This document shows, one piece after another, positions 1-9,986 of a stretch of 64,000 nucleotides of DNA. The number at the start of each line of letters is the position of its first letter. Position 1 is the first letter of the stretch. Source of the stretch: Acetobacteraceae bacterium (GTDB taxonomy: Bacteria > Pseudomonadota > Alphaproteobacteria > Acetobacterales > Acetobacteraceae); NCBI GenBank assembly GCA_027451405.1, contig DAIDJM010000059.1:17773-81772 (forward strand). The letters are read 5' to 3'. The notes beneath the pieces were generated by a model. It was not told where the DNA came from, did not search any database, and was given only the letters and a program-made list of their open reading frames with translations. Both the position numbers and the translations under genes were made by a program.

Positions 1-1299
1 CACCTTGTATTGCGCCAGCAGCTTGTCGATGCCTTCGGGTCCCGCCAGTTTTTTCTCGAGCGCGAGCGCCGCCTGGTAGCCGGGATCATCGAGCCCGGGC
101 CCGGCTTGCGCCTTCTCGAAATCCTCCTGGCCGAACAGCGCGAGCTCGCGGTCGGCGTGCTGCTTGTTGAAATCGATCAGGGCGGCGAGCGTGCGCGTGG
201 TCACGGCGGGCGGCGTGGTCGCGAGATATTTGTTGAGGTCGGCTTTCAGTTCCGTGGTCAGAACCAGAAACTCGGCGTCGCCGATCTTCTCGTAGCCGTC
301 CAGCTTGGGGATTTCGACGAGGGTCGCGCCGGCGGCCTTCAGCACCTCGAGCGCGTGGGCGAAGACCGCGTCGGTCTCGGGATGGAAACCGGCGAGAAAG
401 CGGGCGACGCCGATGCGCTTGCCGGCGAGCGCGCCGGCATCGAGCGCGGCCTCATAGTCGGCTTTATGCTTGTCGGCATCGGCGGTCGCCGGATCGAGCG
501 GATCGCTGCCGGCGAGCGCGGTCAGCAGGACCGCCACGTCGCGCACGCTGCGCGCCATTGGGCCCGCCGTGTCCTGGCTGTGCGCGATCGGCACGATATG
601 CGTGCGCGAGAGCAGGCCGAGCGTCGGCTTGAAGCCGACCACGCCGTTCACCGAGGCGGGGCAGGTGACGGAGCCGTCGGTTTCGGTGCCGATCGCGAGC
701 GGCGCGAGGCCGGCGGCAAGCGCCGCGGCGCTGCCGGAACTCGAGCCGCAGCTGTTGCGATCGAGCGCATACGGGTTGCGCACCAGGCCGCCGACGCCGC
801 TCCAGCCCGAGATCGAGCGGCTGCCGCGCATATTGGCCCATTCGGAAAGATTGGTCTTGCCGAGGATCACCGCGCCGGCCGCGCGCAGCCGCGCGATGAT
901 CGGCGCATCGCGGTCGGTCTGGTTCTTCGCGAGCGCCAGCGAGCCTGCCGTCGTCGGCAGCGGATCGGCGGTCTCGACATTGTCCTTGATGAGCACCGGA
1001 ATGCCATGCAGCGGCCCGCGCACATGGCCGACCGCCCGCTCCTCGTCGAGCGCGCGGGCATCCTCGATCGCCTGCGGATTGACCGCGATCACGGACTGCA
1101 CCCCGCTTGGCCCGCGATCCACCGCCTCGATGCGCGCGAGCAGCGCGCCGACCAGCAGCTCGGAGGTCAGCCGATGGTGGGCAAGATCGTCCTGCAACTG
1201 TGCCACGGAGCGATATTCCACCGGCGTTTCGTCGGCCCGAGCCTGCAGGCTCAGCAGCAGGAGCGGGAGGGCGGGGAGAAGGAACCGGAGCAGCGTCAT
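1..1299 (-). CDS. Exported amidase-signature family hydrolase (3' end beyond window)
   Basis: Amidase-signature (AS) hydrolase, expected to cleave an amide substrate that the sequence does not identify. The first 433 codons are present and the frame is still open at the left edge. Residues 1-22 form a signal peptide (MTLLRFLLPALPLLLL core, cleavage near ARA/DE), so it should act in the periplasm. The AS triad is visible: Lys105 in LIKDNVET, cis-Ser186 in NSCGSSSGS, and nucleophile Ser210 in GTETDGSV, with the family's 24-residue Ser-Ser spacing. This argues against the cytoplasmic GatA subunit, and no gatC or gatB is nearby. The ATG is the only start that keeps the signal peptide. A T/A-rich repeat lies just upstream. 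Confidence 0.88.
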   Translation of the reverse strand, partial: MTLLRFLLPALPLLLLSLQARADETPVEYRSVAQLQDDLAHHRLTSELLVGALLARIEAVDRGPSGVQSVIAVNPQAIEDARALDEERAVGHVRGPLHGIPVLIKDNVETADPLPTTAGSLALAKNQTDRDAPIIARLRAAGAVILGKTNLSEWANMRGSRSISGWSGVGGLVRNPYALDRNSCGSSSGSAAALAAGLAPLAIGTETDGSVTCPASVNGVVGFKPTLGLLSRTHIVPIAHSQDTAGPMARSVRDVAVLLTALAGSDPLDPATADADKHKADYEAALDAGALAGKRIGVARFLAGFHPETDAVFAHALEVLKAAGATLVEIPKLDGYEKIGDAEFLVLTTELKADLNKYLATTPPAVTTRTLAALIDFNKQHADRELALFGQEDFEKAQAGPGLDDPGYQAALALEKKLAGPEGIDKLLAQYKV

Positions 1300-1340
1300 G
1301 GCGCCGCAGCATAGCTTGGGTGGAGACCGGCGCCAGGGGA

Positions 1341-1478
1341 GGCTTTGTTCTTTTTTTGAAAAAAAAGAACCAAAAAAACTTCTTCCGTATGGGACCGGGG
1401 GGTGCAGCAACCTCCGTCTCATACGAGTGAAGTCTTTTTGCTTCCTTTTCTTCAGAAAAAGCAGGGTCTTAAAAAACC
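1341..1478. repeat. T/A-rich hairpin repeat, copy 1
   Basis: An unusually A/T-rich stretch in a high-GC region. It begins with the hairpin GTTCTTTTTTTG / AAAAAAAAGAAC (1347-1370), continues with a weaker stem around 1387-1428 (cgtatgggac pairing with gtctcatacg), and ends with the block AAGTCTTTTTGCTTC near 1431. A second copy lies at 12905-13022. This copy overlaps the end of the leftward glycosyltransferase gene and sits upstream of the leftward amidase, so it could be a terminator, a promoter-proximal element or both. Confidence 0.7.
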
Positions 1479-3352
1479 CTCAACATGTCCCGAAACGCCT
1501 CCATCTCGGGTATGTCCGCAGGCCCCGAATCGAGAAACGCCTGCGTCAATCGCCGCAGCCGGAGCGGCATCGCGCCGCGGATCTCGGCATCGGCGTCGCC
1601 GACGCCGGGCAGGGCGCGCAGGCGCGCGAGTTCGGCCTCCGATCCGGGCAGGCAGCCGCGCCGGTCGGCGACGCGCGGGCCGCGCGCCAGCGAGACGAAG
1701 CTGCGGCAGATGAAGTGCCGGAACGCGGTTTCGCGCTCGGCCGTGCGGGCAGGCCAGTCGCCGCGGCCGCGGGCGAGTTTCCAGAGCGCCTCGGGGGCGC
1801 TGCGGAACAGATAATGGTTCACCCAGGCATGGCTCGCGGACGGCGCGGCGGCGAAGGCGGGTAGCCGGCCCTCGATGCCGGGATGGTGGTGCAGCGCGCC
1901 GGTTTCGTTGCGGAAAAAAAAGGGGAGCCCGAGCGGCGAATAGGGGAAGTGCGACTGCGCGTGCCAGAAGCGCTGCGGGCGGAACAGCGATTTCACGTGC
2001 GGATTGATGGCGGGTTCGCGCTCGGTGAAGCGCAGTGTGGTCGGCGCGTCGCGCCAGCCTTCGCCGCCGCCGGAGGCGAAGATGAGCCAGCAGAGCGCGA
2101 CCGCGTCGGTCGGCTGGGTTTCCTGGAACGCCAGAAAATCCGCGATGGTGGTAAACGACCCCGTATCGAGCACCAGATATTCGTCCGGGTCGAGAATGGC
2201 GGTCCAGCGATAGTCGAGGATGGCGGGCAGCAGCGAGAGCGCGTGCGCGTAGGCTTTCGGCTGCGGTCCGAAATGGCCGCCCGGCATGTTCTCGATCCAG
2301 GTGATTTCGCCGGCGGCGGCGAGCGAACCGAGCAGCGCCTCCGAGCCGTCGTCGCAATCGTTTGAATAAAGGAACAGATGCTCGAAGCCGAGGGCGCGGT
2401 GGTGGGCGATCCATTCGAGCAGATAGGGACCCTCGTTGCACACGCTGGCGAGCAGGCAGGCGCCGCGGCGCGGCGCCACGCGGCGGCGGGCGAGAGCCGC
2501 CATCGCCTGCCCGGCCTGGGGCTGCCCGAACCCTTCGATCGCGTCCCCGGCGAACTGGTCGGCGGCCGGCGAGGCGAGTCGCGCGGGCGGCGGCCCGGGC
2601 GCGCGCGACCAGGCGGCGAGCGGCGCGAGTGCGCCTGTGATCCAGGGATTGCGCGGCATCGCCGCCCGCAGCAGCGCCAGCGTGTCGGGGTTGGCGAGTG
2701 CCAGCGCGGCGAGCCGTTCGAGCTCATCGGACGGCAACAGCCGGATCAGCGGCTCGGCCAAAGCCTGGCGCACCACGCCGCCGCGCAGCAGGGCGATCAG
2801 CGGTTCGGCGCGGAACGGGCGGGACGCGGCCTCGGCCAGTTCGATCGCGGCGAGCCGGGCCGGCTCGGCCACCGCCGGCGCGGACACCGGCTCGAGCCCC
2901 AGAGCGCCGAGCGGGCCGTTGCCGAAACCGTCGAACACGACGCACCCTTCGGGCGAGCCTTCGCCCGGCCGCGTGACCGCGAGATAGCGGCCGGAGAGCG
3001 GATGGCGCAGCCGGATCAGGTCCGGCTCCGGACCCGGCAGCCGGAAACCCGAGATGGCGACTGCGCGCAGCCCGTCCGACTGCACTTCGAGCGGGCGCAG
3101 ATCGGGCGCGAGCAGGAAGCAGAGGCTGGGATTGGCGTCGGGGATCGCGACCAGCAGCCGGCCCGGATCGGTGCCGCCCATGCCGATGCGCGGCGCGCCG
3201 GGGTGGAGCCAGTCCCCGCGGCCGGTGCGGGCATGGTAGAAGCGGATGCCGTCGCGCCGGGATGCGTGGCGCCCGATTGAGGGGGAAGCCGGCCGCGAGA
3301 GCGGCAGGGCGGGCGGCGGCGCCGGGCGCGTACGGAAGCCGAAAAATCCCAC
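1469..3352 (-). CDS. Large glycosyltransferase (GT2/GT92-like) with unassigned N-terminal half
   Basis: A 627-aa protein. The C-terminal half is a glycosyltransferase of the type that begins with a loop such as LLASVCNEGPYLLEWIAHH (from about residue 297), followed by LGFEHLFLYSND and the DPDEYLVLD metal/nucleotide-binding motif near residue 388. Residues 1-290 have no family I recognise. The GTG start was chosen because AGGAGG lies about 8 bases upstream; the open frame continues further upstream but there it would overlap mazG in antisense. It should transfer a sugar from a nucleotide donor, substrate unknown. It is a stand-alone gene: the next leftward gene, the amidase, is separated by a repeat. 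Confidence 0.75.
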   Translation of the reverse strand: MGFFGFRTRPAPPPALPLSRPASPSIGRHASRRDGIRFYHARTGRGDWLHPGAPRIGMGGTDPGRLLVAIPDANPSLCFLLAPDLRPLEVQSDGLRAVAISGFRLPGPEPDLIRLRHPLSGRYLAVTRPGEGSPEGCVVFDGFGNGPLGALGLEPVSAPAVAEPARLAAIELAEAASRPFRAEPLIALLRGGVVRQALAEPLIRLLPSDELERLAALALANPDTLALLRAAMPRNPWITGALAPLAAWSRAPGPPPARLASPAADQFAGDAIEGFGQPQAGQAMAALARRRVAPRRGACLLASVCNEGPYLLEWIAHHRALGFEHLFLYSNDCDDGSEALLGSLAAAGEITWIENMPGGHFGPQPKAYAHALSLLPAILDYRWTAILDPDEYLVLDTGSFTTIADFLAFQETQPTDAVALCWLIFASGGGEGWRDAPTTLRFTEREPAINPHVKSLFRPQRFWHAQSHFPYSPLGLPFFFRNETGALHHHPGIEGRLPAFAAAPSASHAWVNHYLFRSAPEALWKLARGRGDWPARTAERETAFRHFICRSFVSLARGPRVADRRGCLPGSEAELARLRALPGVGDADAEIRGAMPLRLRRLTQAFLDSGPADIPEMEAFRDMLRVF

Positions 3353-3539
3353 GGGAACGGGCCTCCTGACCGGCTTGCGGCCGTTGGATGCTTCTACCGG
3401 GAGTTGATTAACGCACGCTGAATCCTTTCGGCCAAGCCCGTAACGTCCCCGCCTCGCGCCGAGGCCTTTGGCCAGCGCCTTGGAAGCCGGCGCCCGCTCG
3501 GCCAAAAGCCCGTCTCCGCCCCGCTCCGGAGACCTGACC

Positions 3540-4328
3540 GTGCCGCGTCCCGATGCCGAAATCCTGCGCCTGATCGAGATCATGGCGCGGCTGCGCGACC
3601 CCGCGGGCGGCTGTCCCTGGGACCGGGTGCAGAGCTTCGCCACCATCGCCCCCTACACGATCGAGGAGGCCTACGAGGTGGCCGACGCGGCGGAGCGGCG
3701 CGATCTGCCGGCGCTCGCCGACGAGCTCGGCGATCTGCTGTTCCAGGTCGTCTACCATGCGCGCCTGGCCGAGGAGGAAGGCGCCTTCGCCTTCGGCGAC
3801 GTGGCGGCCTCGATCGCCGACAAGATGGTGCGGCGCCATCCGCACGTGTTCGGCAGCGAGGATCGCGACGCCGCCGCCCATTCGGAGGCGTGGGAGGCGG
3901 GCAAGGCGGCCGAGCGGGCGCTCCGCCGCGAGCATGGCGTGCTGGCCGGCGTGCCGCGGGCGCTGCCGGCGCTCACCCGGGCCGAGAAGCTGACGAGGCG
4001 GGCGGCGCGCGTCGGGTTCGACTGGCCGGATGCGGAACAGGTGATCGCCAAGCTCGAGGAGGAGATCGCCGAGCTGCGCGCCGAGCTGCCGGGGGCCGAC
4101 CCGGCGCGGCTCGAGGACGAGCTCGGCGACATGATGTTCGTGCTCGCCAACCTCGCGCGCAAATTGTCGCTCGATCCGGAAGCGTGCCTGCGGCGCGCGA
4201 ACGCGAAGTTCGAGCGGCGCTTCGGGGCGGTGGAGCAGGCGCTGGCGGCGCGGGGGGAAACACCGGCGGAGGCCGGGCTCGAGGCGATGGAGGCGGCCTG
4301 GCAGGCGGTCAAGGCGCAGGAGCGCTGA
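3540..4328 (+). CDS. mazG: Nucleoside triphosphate pyrophosphohydrolase MazG
   Basis: MazG hydrolyses (d)NTPs to NMP and pyrophosphate, a nucleotide-pool housecleaning role. The 262-aa product has the usual two tandem MazG domains. The first carries CPWDRVQSF, then EEAYEV and DELGDLLFQVVYHA. The second carries LEEEIAEL and DELGDMMFVLANLAR. These EExxE/ELxD helices bind Mg2+. A GTG start with GGAGA about 7 bases upstream gives the family N-terminus (PRPDAEILRLIEIMARLRD); an upstream ATG would add 24 low-complexity residues. It diverges from the glycosyltransferase gene, with 187 bp between the chosen starts, and is followed 86 bp later by a methyltransferase. Confidence 0.93.
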   Translation: MPRPDAEILRLIEIMARLRDPAGGCPWDRVQSFATIAPYTIEEAYEVADAAERRDLPALADELGDLLFQVVYHARLAEEEGAFAFGDVAASIADKMVRRHPHVFGSEDRDAAAHSEAWEAGKAAERALRREHGVLAGVPRALPALTRAEKLTRRAARVGFDWPDAEQVIAKLEEEIAELRAELPGADPARLEDELGDMMFVLANLARKLSLDPEACLRRANAKFERRFGAVEQALAARGETPAEAGLEAMEAAWQAVKAQER

Positions 4329-4414
4329 GTTCGGCGGCCGTCACCCCGGCCTTTTCGTTGCCTTCACCCTCCCCCGCCCATAAGTTCCGCCCGCCTACCG
4401 GAGACCTCTCCCCC

Positions 4415-5515
4415 TTGATCGACGCCCCGAAGAGCCTGAACGCGCTCGGTATCGAATTCCGCACCGACAAATCCTCGCTCGCCCACGACTACCTGACCTT
4501 CTACGAGCGGTATCTGTTTGGCCTGCGCGACAAACCCGTCAAGCTGCTCGAGATCGGCGTGTTCAACGGCGCCTCGCTCGCGGTCTGGGAAGCCTATTTC
4601 CCCTACGGTCAGATCGTCGGCGCCGACATCGAGCCGACGGCGAGCCGTTTCGCGCGCGAGCGCGTCGCCATCGAAATCATCGACCAGTCGAACCTCGAGG
4701 ATCTCGTCCGGATCGGCATGAAACACGGGCCGTTCGACGTCATCATCGATGATGGCTCGCATCTCTGGGAACACCAGATCACCTCGCTGCGCACCATGTT
4801 CCCGTTCGTCAGGGACGGCGGCATCTACATCGTCGAGGACCTGCACACGAACTACGGCGAACTCGCGGACTCCTATCGCGGCGTCGCCACGCAATCCTGC
4901 ATGGAGTACCTCAAGCAGCTGGTCGATCTGCGCGTCTCCGACCCGATGCTCGACATCACCCGCGAGGAAGACCCGTTCCTGCGCACCTATGGGCACGCGA
5001 TGCATGCGATCATCTTCTATCGCCGCGCCTGCCTGATCGAGAAATCCATGCGCCAGGCGATGGAAATCGCGAGCGCGCCGCCCTTCGTCCCGGTTTCGCA
5101 GATCAACGACCCGATACGCATCGCGATCTTCGCCCATGTCGGCAATTTCGGCGACCGCAGGAGCACGACCGGCGCCATGCGGCCGATGCAGCCGGGCCAG
5201 CACATCCAGGGTTTCGCGGTCACCACGCCGCGCACCGAGGTCGGGCTCGAATATCGCGCCCGGCTGGCCCAGGGCGCCTGGACCGACTGGGCCCCGGCAC
5301 CCGCCTTCGTCGGCACCCGCGGGCGTGGCCAGGACCTCACGGGCTTCGCGGTCCGGCTGACCGAGGCGGGCCGCGCGGCCTACGAGGTGAGCGCGATCGG
5401 CGCGTTCGGTCTCGATCCCGAGCCGGTCATGGTGGGCGACGGCGAGGATTGCGTGCCGCGCCAGGGTCTGGCCCCGCTCGCCGGCATGCAGATCGTGCTC
5501 CGGGCGCGCGGATAG
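4415..5515 (+). CDS. Class I SAM-dependent methyltransferase (CmcI/macrocin-OMT-like)
   Basis: A 366-aa protein. The N-terminal 220 residues resemble methyltransferases found beside sugar or antibiotic pathways: [17 protein letters not shown], the SAM-binding [15 protein letters not shown], acidic VGADIEP, and [15 protein letters not shown] with [14 protein letters not shown]. Residues of about 240-366 form an added beta-rich region with no domain I can name. No ATG fits the family N-terminus. A TTG with GGAGA about 10 bases upstream is the best start, resembling the arrangement before mazG. Substrate unknown; an O-methyl transfer to a sugar or small molecule is likely. Confidence 0.78.
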   Translation: MIDAPKSLNALGIEFRTDKSSLAHDYLTFYERYLFGLRDKPVKLLEIGVFNGASLAVWEAYFPYGQIVGADIEPTASRFARERVAIEIIDQSNLEDLVRIGMKHGPFDVIIDDGSHLWEHQITSLRTMFPFVRDGGIYIVEDLHTNYGELADSYRGVATQSCMEYLKQLVDLRVSDPMLDITREEDPFLRTYGHAMHAIIFYRRACLIEKSMRQAMEIASAPPFVPVSQINDPIRIAIFAHVGNFGDRRSTTGAMRPMQPGQHIQGFAVTTPRTEVGLEYRARLAQGAWTDWAPAPAFVGTRGRGQDLTGFAVRLTEAGRAAYEVSAIGAFGLDPEPVMVGDGEDCVPRQGLAPLAGMQIVLRARG

Positions 5516-5573
5516 CGGCGCTTCCGCCCGTGCGCGCCCTCGTGCGACACTGCGCCCCGGCGAGGCGGCACCC

Positions 5574-6161
5574 ATGATCCTGCTCATCGACAATTACGAC
5601 AGCTTCACCTTCAACCTCGTGCACTACCTCGCCGAACTCGGCGCGGCATGCGACGTGCGCCGCAACGACACGCTGAGCGCCGACGAGGCGATGGCGCTGG
5701 CGCCCGAGGCGATCGTGCTCTCGCCCGGCCCCTGCACGCCGAACGAGGCCGGCATCTGCCTCGACCTCATCCGGCTCGCGGCCGGGCGCATCCCGGTGCT
5801 CGGCGTCTGCCTCGGCCACCAGGCGATCGGCCAGGCTTTCGGCGGCGAGGTGGTGCGCGCGCCCACCCCGATGCATGGCAAGGTGAGCCGCATCCACCAT
5901 CACGGGACCGATCTGTTCGCCGGCCTCTCGAACCCGTTCGAGGCCACGCGCTACCACAGCCTGGTGGTGCGGGCGGAGACGCTGCCGCCGAGCCTGCTGG
6001 CCACGGCGCATACCGAGGACGGGCTGATCATGGGGCTGCGGCACCGCACCCACGCGCTCTACGGCGTGCAGTTCCACCCGGAGAGCATCGCGAGCCAGCA
6101 CGGGCACGATCTGCTGCGGAATTTCCTGCGTCTCGCGCAGGCGGAGCGGGTGGCGGCTTGA
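5574..6161 (+). CDS. trpG: Anthranilate synthase glutamine amidotransferase subunit
   Basis: Supplies ammonia from glutamine to anthranilate synthase component I in the first committed step of tryptophan synthesis. It is a 195-aa class I glutamine amidotransferase starting [19 protein letters not shown]. The triad is visible: Cys in [15 protein letters not shown], and His and Glu in VQFHPESI. It is followed 16 bp later by trpD and then trpC, which fixes it as TrpG. It may also serve as PabA for folate, since small PabA/TrpG proteins are often shared. No trpE is present in the window. Confidence 0.95.
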   Translation: MILLIDNYDSFTFNLVHYLAELGAACDVRRNDTLSADEAMALAPEAIVLSPGPCTPNEAGICLDLIRLAAGRIPVLGVCLGHQAIGQAFGGEVVRAPTPMHGKVSRIHHHGTDLFAGLSNPFEATRYHSLVVRAETLPPSLLATAHTEDGLIMGLRHRTHALYGVQFHPESIASQHGHDLLRNFLRLAQAERVAA

Positions 6162-6177
6162 GCGGAGGCCACCCCCC

Positions 6178-7233
6178 ATGAAACCCCACCTCGCCGCGAA
6201 ACCCTACCTCTCCGCCCTGGCCCGCGGCGAAACCCTCACCGCCGCCGCCGCCGAAGCCTTCTTCGCCGCCATCATGGAAGGCGAGGCGACGCACGCGCAG
6301 ATCGCCGCCCTGCTCACCGCGCTCCGGGTCCGCGGCGAAACCCCGGACGAACTGCTCGGCCTGGTCCGCGCGCTCCGTGCCCGCATGGTGCCGGTGGCCG
6401 CGCCCCCCGGCACCATCGATCTCTGCGGCACCGGCGGCGACGGCCGGCACACGCTCAACGTCTCCACCGCCGCGTCCTTCGTGGTTGCCGGCTGCGGCGT
6501 GCCGGTGGCCAAGCACGGCAACCGGGCGATGTCCTCGCGCAGCGGCGGCTCGGACGTGCTGGGCGCGCTGGGTATCCCCCCGGTCGCCGACATTCCCGCG
6601 CTCGAGGCCAGCCTCGCGGAGGAGGGACTCGCCTTTCTTTTTGCGCCGCACCATCATCCCGCCCTGCGCCACGCGGCGCCGGTGCGTGCGGAACTCGGCT
6701 TCCGCACCATCTTCAATCTCGCCGGCCCGCTGGCCAATCCGGCCGGGGTCAGGCGGCAATTGGTGGGCGTGCACGATCCGGGCTGGCTCGAGCCTCTGGC
6801 CGCCATCCTGGGCGGGCTCGGCGCCGAGCATGTCTGGGCGGTGCATGGCGACGGCATGGATGAGGTAACTTTGTCGGGACCGACACAGGTGGCCGAGTGG
6901 CGGGGCGGGGTCTGCCGGAGCTTCGCGATCCTGCCCGAGGCGGCGGGTTTCGCGCGGGCGCCGGCCGAGGCGATCGCGGGCGGAACCCCGGCCGAAAACG
7001 CCGCGGCGCTGGAAGCGTTGCTGGCAGGGCAGCGCGGACCCTATCGCGATACCGTTCTGCTCAATGCGGCGGCGGCGCTCATGGTGGCCGGGCACGCCGC
7101 GACGCTGCGCGACGGCGCGATACGGGCGGCGCGGGCGATCGACGACGGTTCGGCCCGGGCGCGGCTCGAGCGGATGCGGCGCCGGTTCGCCCGGCATGAG
7201 GAAGGAGCGGTCCGCGAGGTGGCCGATGCCTGA
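6178..7233 (+). CDS. trpD: Anthranilate phosphoribosyltransferase
   Basis: Transfers phosphoribose from PRPP to anthranilate, the second step of the tryptophan pathway. The 351-aa length is normal. Family motifs are clear: the glycine-rich PRPP loop DLCGTGGDG, LNVSTAASFVVAG, and KHGNRAMSSRSGGSDVLGALG, then FLFAPHHHPA and RTIFNLAGPLANP. The start follows 16 bp after trpG, with a GGAGG-type site in the gap. Its last 8 bases overlap the start of trpC, so the two are almost certainly translationally coupled. Confidence 0.97.
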   Translation: MKPHLAAKPYLSALARGETLTAAAAEAFFAAIMEGEATHAQIAALLTALRVRGETPDELLGLVRALRARMVPVAAPPGTIDLCGTGGDGRHTLNVSTAASFVVAGCGVPVAKHGNRAMSSRSGGSDVLGALGIPPVADIPALEASLAEEGLAFLFAPHHHPALRHAAPVRAELGFRTIFNLAGPLANPAGVRRQLVGVHDPGWLEPLAAILGGLGAEHVWAVHGDGMDEVTLSGPTQVAEWRGGVCRSFAILPEAAGFARAPAEAIAGGTPAENAAALEALLAGQRGPYRDTVLLNAAAALMVAGHAATLRDGAIRAARAIDDGSARARLERMRRRFARHEEGAVREVADA

Positions 7234-8041
7234 CAGCCTGCCAGAAAGCGCCGGAACGCTCTCGCGGATCTGCGCCGAGACGCTGGCCGAGGTCGAGCGG
7301 CGGCGCGAATTGCTGCCGCTCGAAAAGCTCCGCTCGAAGATCGCGAGCGGCAAGCTCAAGCCGCGCGGCTTCGGGCTGGCGCTGAAAGCCACGCTCATGG
7401 GCCATCGCTGCGCGCTGATCGCCGAGTTCAAGCGCGCCTCGCCCTCGGGCGGCGTGATCCGCCCGGACGCCGATCCGGCCGAGGTGGCGCAGGCCTACCA
7501 GGCCGGCGGCGCGACCTGCCTCTCGGTCCTCACCGATGCGCCGTTCTTCCGCGGCTCGCTCGCCGATCTGGGGCTGGTCCGCCGGACCGTCGATCTGCCG
7601 GTGCTGCGCAAGGATTTCATCCTTGATCCCTGGCAGGTCTTCGAGAGCCGGGCGGCCGGGGCCGACTGCATCCTGCTGATCATGGCGGCGCTCTCCGATG
7701 CCCAGGCGATCGAGCTCGAGGCGGCGGCCCGTGAACTCGATCTCGACGTGCTCGTCGAGGTCCATGACCGCCACGATCTCGATCGCGCGCTCGGGCTGCA
7801 GACCCCGCTGCTCGGCATCAACAACCGCAACCTCCGCACGCTCCACACCGACATCTCGACCACCATCGAACTCGCGCCCCACGTGCCGCCCGATCGCATC
7901 CTGGTCACCGAGAGCGGCATCCGGACGCATGACGATCTGGTGCGGCTCGCCGCCGTTGGCGCCCATTGCCTGCTGGTCGGCGAAAGCCTGCTGCGCCAGC
8001 CCGATATCGTGGCGGCCACCCGGGCGCTCCTCGGCGAATGA
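7226..8041 (+). CDS. trpC: Indole-3-glycerol phosphate synthase
   Basis: Converts the rearranged carboxyphenylamino-deoxyribulose phosphate to indole-3-glycerol phosphate. This is the monofunctional form (271 aa, no fused TrpF). Motifs: [15 protein letters not shown] with the catalytic Lys, [41 protein letters not shown] and TESGI. The ATG inside the end of trpD (8-bp overlap) gives a normal N-terminus; further upstream the frame is only trpD shadow. The stop overlaps the moaC start as ATGA. Confidence 0.97.
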   Translation: MPDSLPESAGTLSRICAETLAEVERRRELLPLEKLRSKIASGKLKPRGFGLALKATLMGHRCALIAEFKRASPSGGVIRPDADPAEVAQAYQAGGATCLSVLTDAPFFRGSLADLGLVRRTVDLPVLRKDFILDPWQVFESRAAGADCILLIMAALSDAQAIELEAAARELDLDVLVEVHDRHDLDRALGLQTPLLGINNRNLRTLHTDISTTIELAPHVPPDRILVTESGIRTHDDLVRLAAVGAHCLLVGESLLRQPDIVAATRALLGE

Positions 8042-8508
8042 ACACGCTGACCCATCTCGACGCCGAAGGCCGGGCGCGGATGGTGGATGTGTCGGACAAG
8101 CCCGAGACCGCCCGCACCGCGGTGGCGCGCGGCTTCGTGTCCATGGCGCCGGCGACCGCGCAGGCGATCGGCGCTGGGTCGCTGCCCAAGGGGGACGTGC
8201 TCGCGGCGGCGCGGATCGCCGGCATCCTGGCCGCGAAACGGACCGCCGACCTGGTGCCGCTCTGCCACCCGCTGCCGATCGCGGCAGTCGAGCTGGCGCT
8301 CACCGTCGAGCCCGCCGGGGTCGCGATCGAGGCGTCGGTGCGGACCACGGCCCGCACCGGCGTCGAGATGGAGGCGCTGACCGCGGTCTCGGTCGCGGCG
8401 CTCACGGTCTATGACATGGCCAAGGCGCTCGATCGCGGGATGCGGATCGAGGGCGTGCGCGTGGTGCTGAAGGATGGCGGCCGGTCCGGGCGGTTCGAAG
8501 CTGGCTGA
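8038..8508 (+). CDS. moaC: Cyclic pyranopterin monophosphate synthase
   Basis: MoaC completes formation of cyclic pyranopterin monophosphate from the MoaA product in molybdenum cofactor synthesis. The 156-aa length is typical. Signature segments: [33 protein letters not shown] and the [19 protein letters not shown] core. The ATG overlaps the trpC stop (ATGA), and the gene overlaps moeA by 35 bp, so it belongs to one continuous message with the trp genes. This trp-moa linkage is a known alphaproteobacterial arrangement. Confidence 0.97.
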   Translation: MNTLTHLDAEGRARMVDVSDKPETARTAVARGFVSMAPATAQAIGAGSLPKGDVLAAARIAGILAAKRTADLVPLCHPLPIAAVELALTVEPAGVAIEASVRTTARTGVEMEALTAVSVAALTVYDMAKALDRGMRIEGVRVVLKDGGRSGRFEAG

Positions 8509-9709
8509 CCTGCTGCCGGTGGCCGAGGCCAGGGCGCGGATCCTCGCGGATCTCACGCCCGTCGGCGTCGAGGTCGCGAGTCTCGCGCAGGCCGCGGGGC
8601 GGGTGCTGGCGGCGCCGGCCCTGGCGCGGCTCGACCAGCCGCCCGCGGATCTGTCGGCCATGGACGGGTGGGCGGTGCGGGCCGGCGAGGGCGCGGCCGA
8701 GCGGCGCGACGCCGGCGCTTCCGCCGCCGGCCAGCCGTTCGCCGGCACGGTCGGACCGGGCGAGGCGGTGCGGGTATTCACCGGGAGCGTGGTGCCCGAG
8801 GGCGCCGACGCGGTCCTGTTGCAGGAGGATGCGTCGCCGGCGGGAGAGCGCGTGCGGTTTTCCGCCATGCCCCGCCCGGGCCAGCATATCCGGCGGCGCG
8901 GTCAGGATTTCCGCGCCGGTGTCGTGGTGCTCGAACCCGGGCTGCGTCTCGGGGCGCGGGCGATCGGGCTGGCCGCCGCGGCGAACCGCGCCTGGCTCAG
9001 CGTGCACCGGCGGCCGCGGGTCGCCTTGCTCTGCACCGGCGACGAGATCGTGCTCCCCGGCGAGGATCCGCCGCCCGGCGGCATCGCCGGGTCGAACGGG
9101 CCGATGCTGGCGGCGCTTGTGGCCGCGGCCGGGGGGGAGCCCTGGCTCTTGCCGGTGGTGCGTGACGAGGCGGCCGCCATTGCCGCGGCGGCGCGCGAGG
9201 CCGCGGGGGCCGACCTGCTGGTCACGACCGGCGGGGTGAGCGTCGGCGACCGCGATCTGGTGCGGGCGGGGCTCGCCGAGGGCGGTTTCGCGCTTGATTT
9301 CTGGCGGATCGCGATGCGCCCGGGGAAGCCGATGCTGCATGGCCGGATCGGCGCGCTGCCGGTGCTCGGCCTGCCGGGCAATCCGGTTTCCGCCTTCGTC
9401 TGCGCGGTGCTGTTCCTGCTGCCGGCGCTGCGGAAGCTGGCGGGAGAGCGGACCACCGAACCCGCCTTCGCGACGGCGAAACTCGGCGGCGCGCTGCCCG
9501 CCAACGACCACCGGGAGGATTATCTGCGCGCGCGGCTGGACCGGGACGAGGCGGGAGAGACGATCGCTCTACCCTTTCCCAGGCAGGATTCGGCGATGCT
9601 GACGACGCTCGCCGCGTCCGATGGCCTCATCCAGCGTCCGTCCCAAGCGGGCGCCGCTCAAATCGGCGACCCGGTTCGCGTGCTGAGACTCGATCTGCCG
9701 GGGTGGTGA
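8474..9709 (+). CDS. moeA: Molybdopterin molybdenumtransferase
   Basis: MoeA inserts molybdate into adenylylated molybdopterin. The 411-aa protein has the family sequence in order: [13 protein letters not shown], a [19 protein letters not shown] domain, the MPT-binding LLCTGDEIV with [21 protein letters not shown] and [11 protein letters not shown], and a C-terminal beta domain. The start lies inside moaC, a 35-bp overlap that suggests coupling. It is the last gene of the trp-mo run. Confidence 0.96.
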   Translation: MAAGPGGSKLADLLPVAEARARILADLTPVGVEVASLAQAAGRVLAAPALARLDQPPADLSAMDGWAVRAGEGAAERRDAGASAAGQPFAGTVGPGEAVRVFTGSVVPEGADAVLLQEDASPAGERVRFSAMPRPGQHIRRRGQDFRAGVVVLEPGLRLGARAIGLAAAANRAWLSVHRRPRVALLCTGDEIVLPGEDPPPGGIAGSNGPMLAALVAAAGGEPWLLPVVRDEAAAIAAAAREAAGADLLVTTGGVSVGDRDLVRAGLAEGGFALDFWRIAMRPGKPMLHGRIGALPVLGLPGNPVSAFVCAVLFLLPALRKLAGERTTEPAFATAKLGGALPANDHREDYLRARLDRDEAGETIALPFPRQDSAMLTTLAASDGLIQRPSQAGAAQIGDPVRVLRLDLPGW

Positions 9710-9724
9710 GGCCCCGGCGGCCGG

Positions 9725-9856
9725 TCAGGAATGGACCGCGCCGAAATAGAGGGCGAGGGCGACTCCGATGCCGAGCCCAGCCAGTCCGAGTCTGGGGAGA
9801 AGCGTGCTATCCGCTTCCGCCCGCACTGAAGCCACACTCCGGGACCGACGCTGCAT
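9725..9856 (-). CDS. Small single-pass membrane protein, 43 aa
   Basis: A short leftward gene between moeA and lexA. It has a strong AGGAGGT site about 6 bases before the ATG and encodes 43 residues: a basic N-terminus ([16 protein letters not shown]), then one hydrophobic helix (LGLAGLGIGVALALYFGAV), then HS and TGA. The distribution fits an inner-membrane micropeptide with the N-terminus in the cytoplasm. No family recognised. The good ribosome site and the clean stop 15 bp from the end of moeA support it as real. The lexA promoter lies about 90 bp upstream on the other strand. Confidence 0.6.
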   Translation of the reverse strand: MQRRSRSVASVRAEADSTLLPRLGLAGLGIGVALALYFGAVHS

Positions 9857-9947
9857 TCCCGACACCTCCTGATAACGAATGGCAGCCTAGGCATTTTCGG
9901 CAGCCGGGCACAAGCATTCCGTGATGGTCCGGTGACAGTGGCAGCGC

Positions 9948-9975
9948 TTGACGCGGCCCGGAGAATAAATATAGA
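9948..9975 (+). promoter_or_regulatory. Sigma-70-type promoter of lexA
   Basis: TTGACG and TATAGA separated by 16 bases, placed about 80 bases before the lexA start. It would allow lexA to be transcribed independently of the trp-mo operon. Transcription would begin near 9982, just ahead of the LexA operator. Confidence 0.6.
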
Positions 9976-9986
9976 ACGCGAATGGA

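Noticed and set aside
464..1312. A 282-codon minus-strand frame in the amidase region
   Set aside because: Out of frame with the amidase; the correct frame runs off the left edge without a stop and shows the full catalytic triad.
5516..9709. Missing trpE as evidence of a broken tryptophan operon
   Set aside because: In alphaproteobacteria trpE is commonly separate from trpGDC, so absence here is expected.
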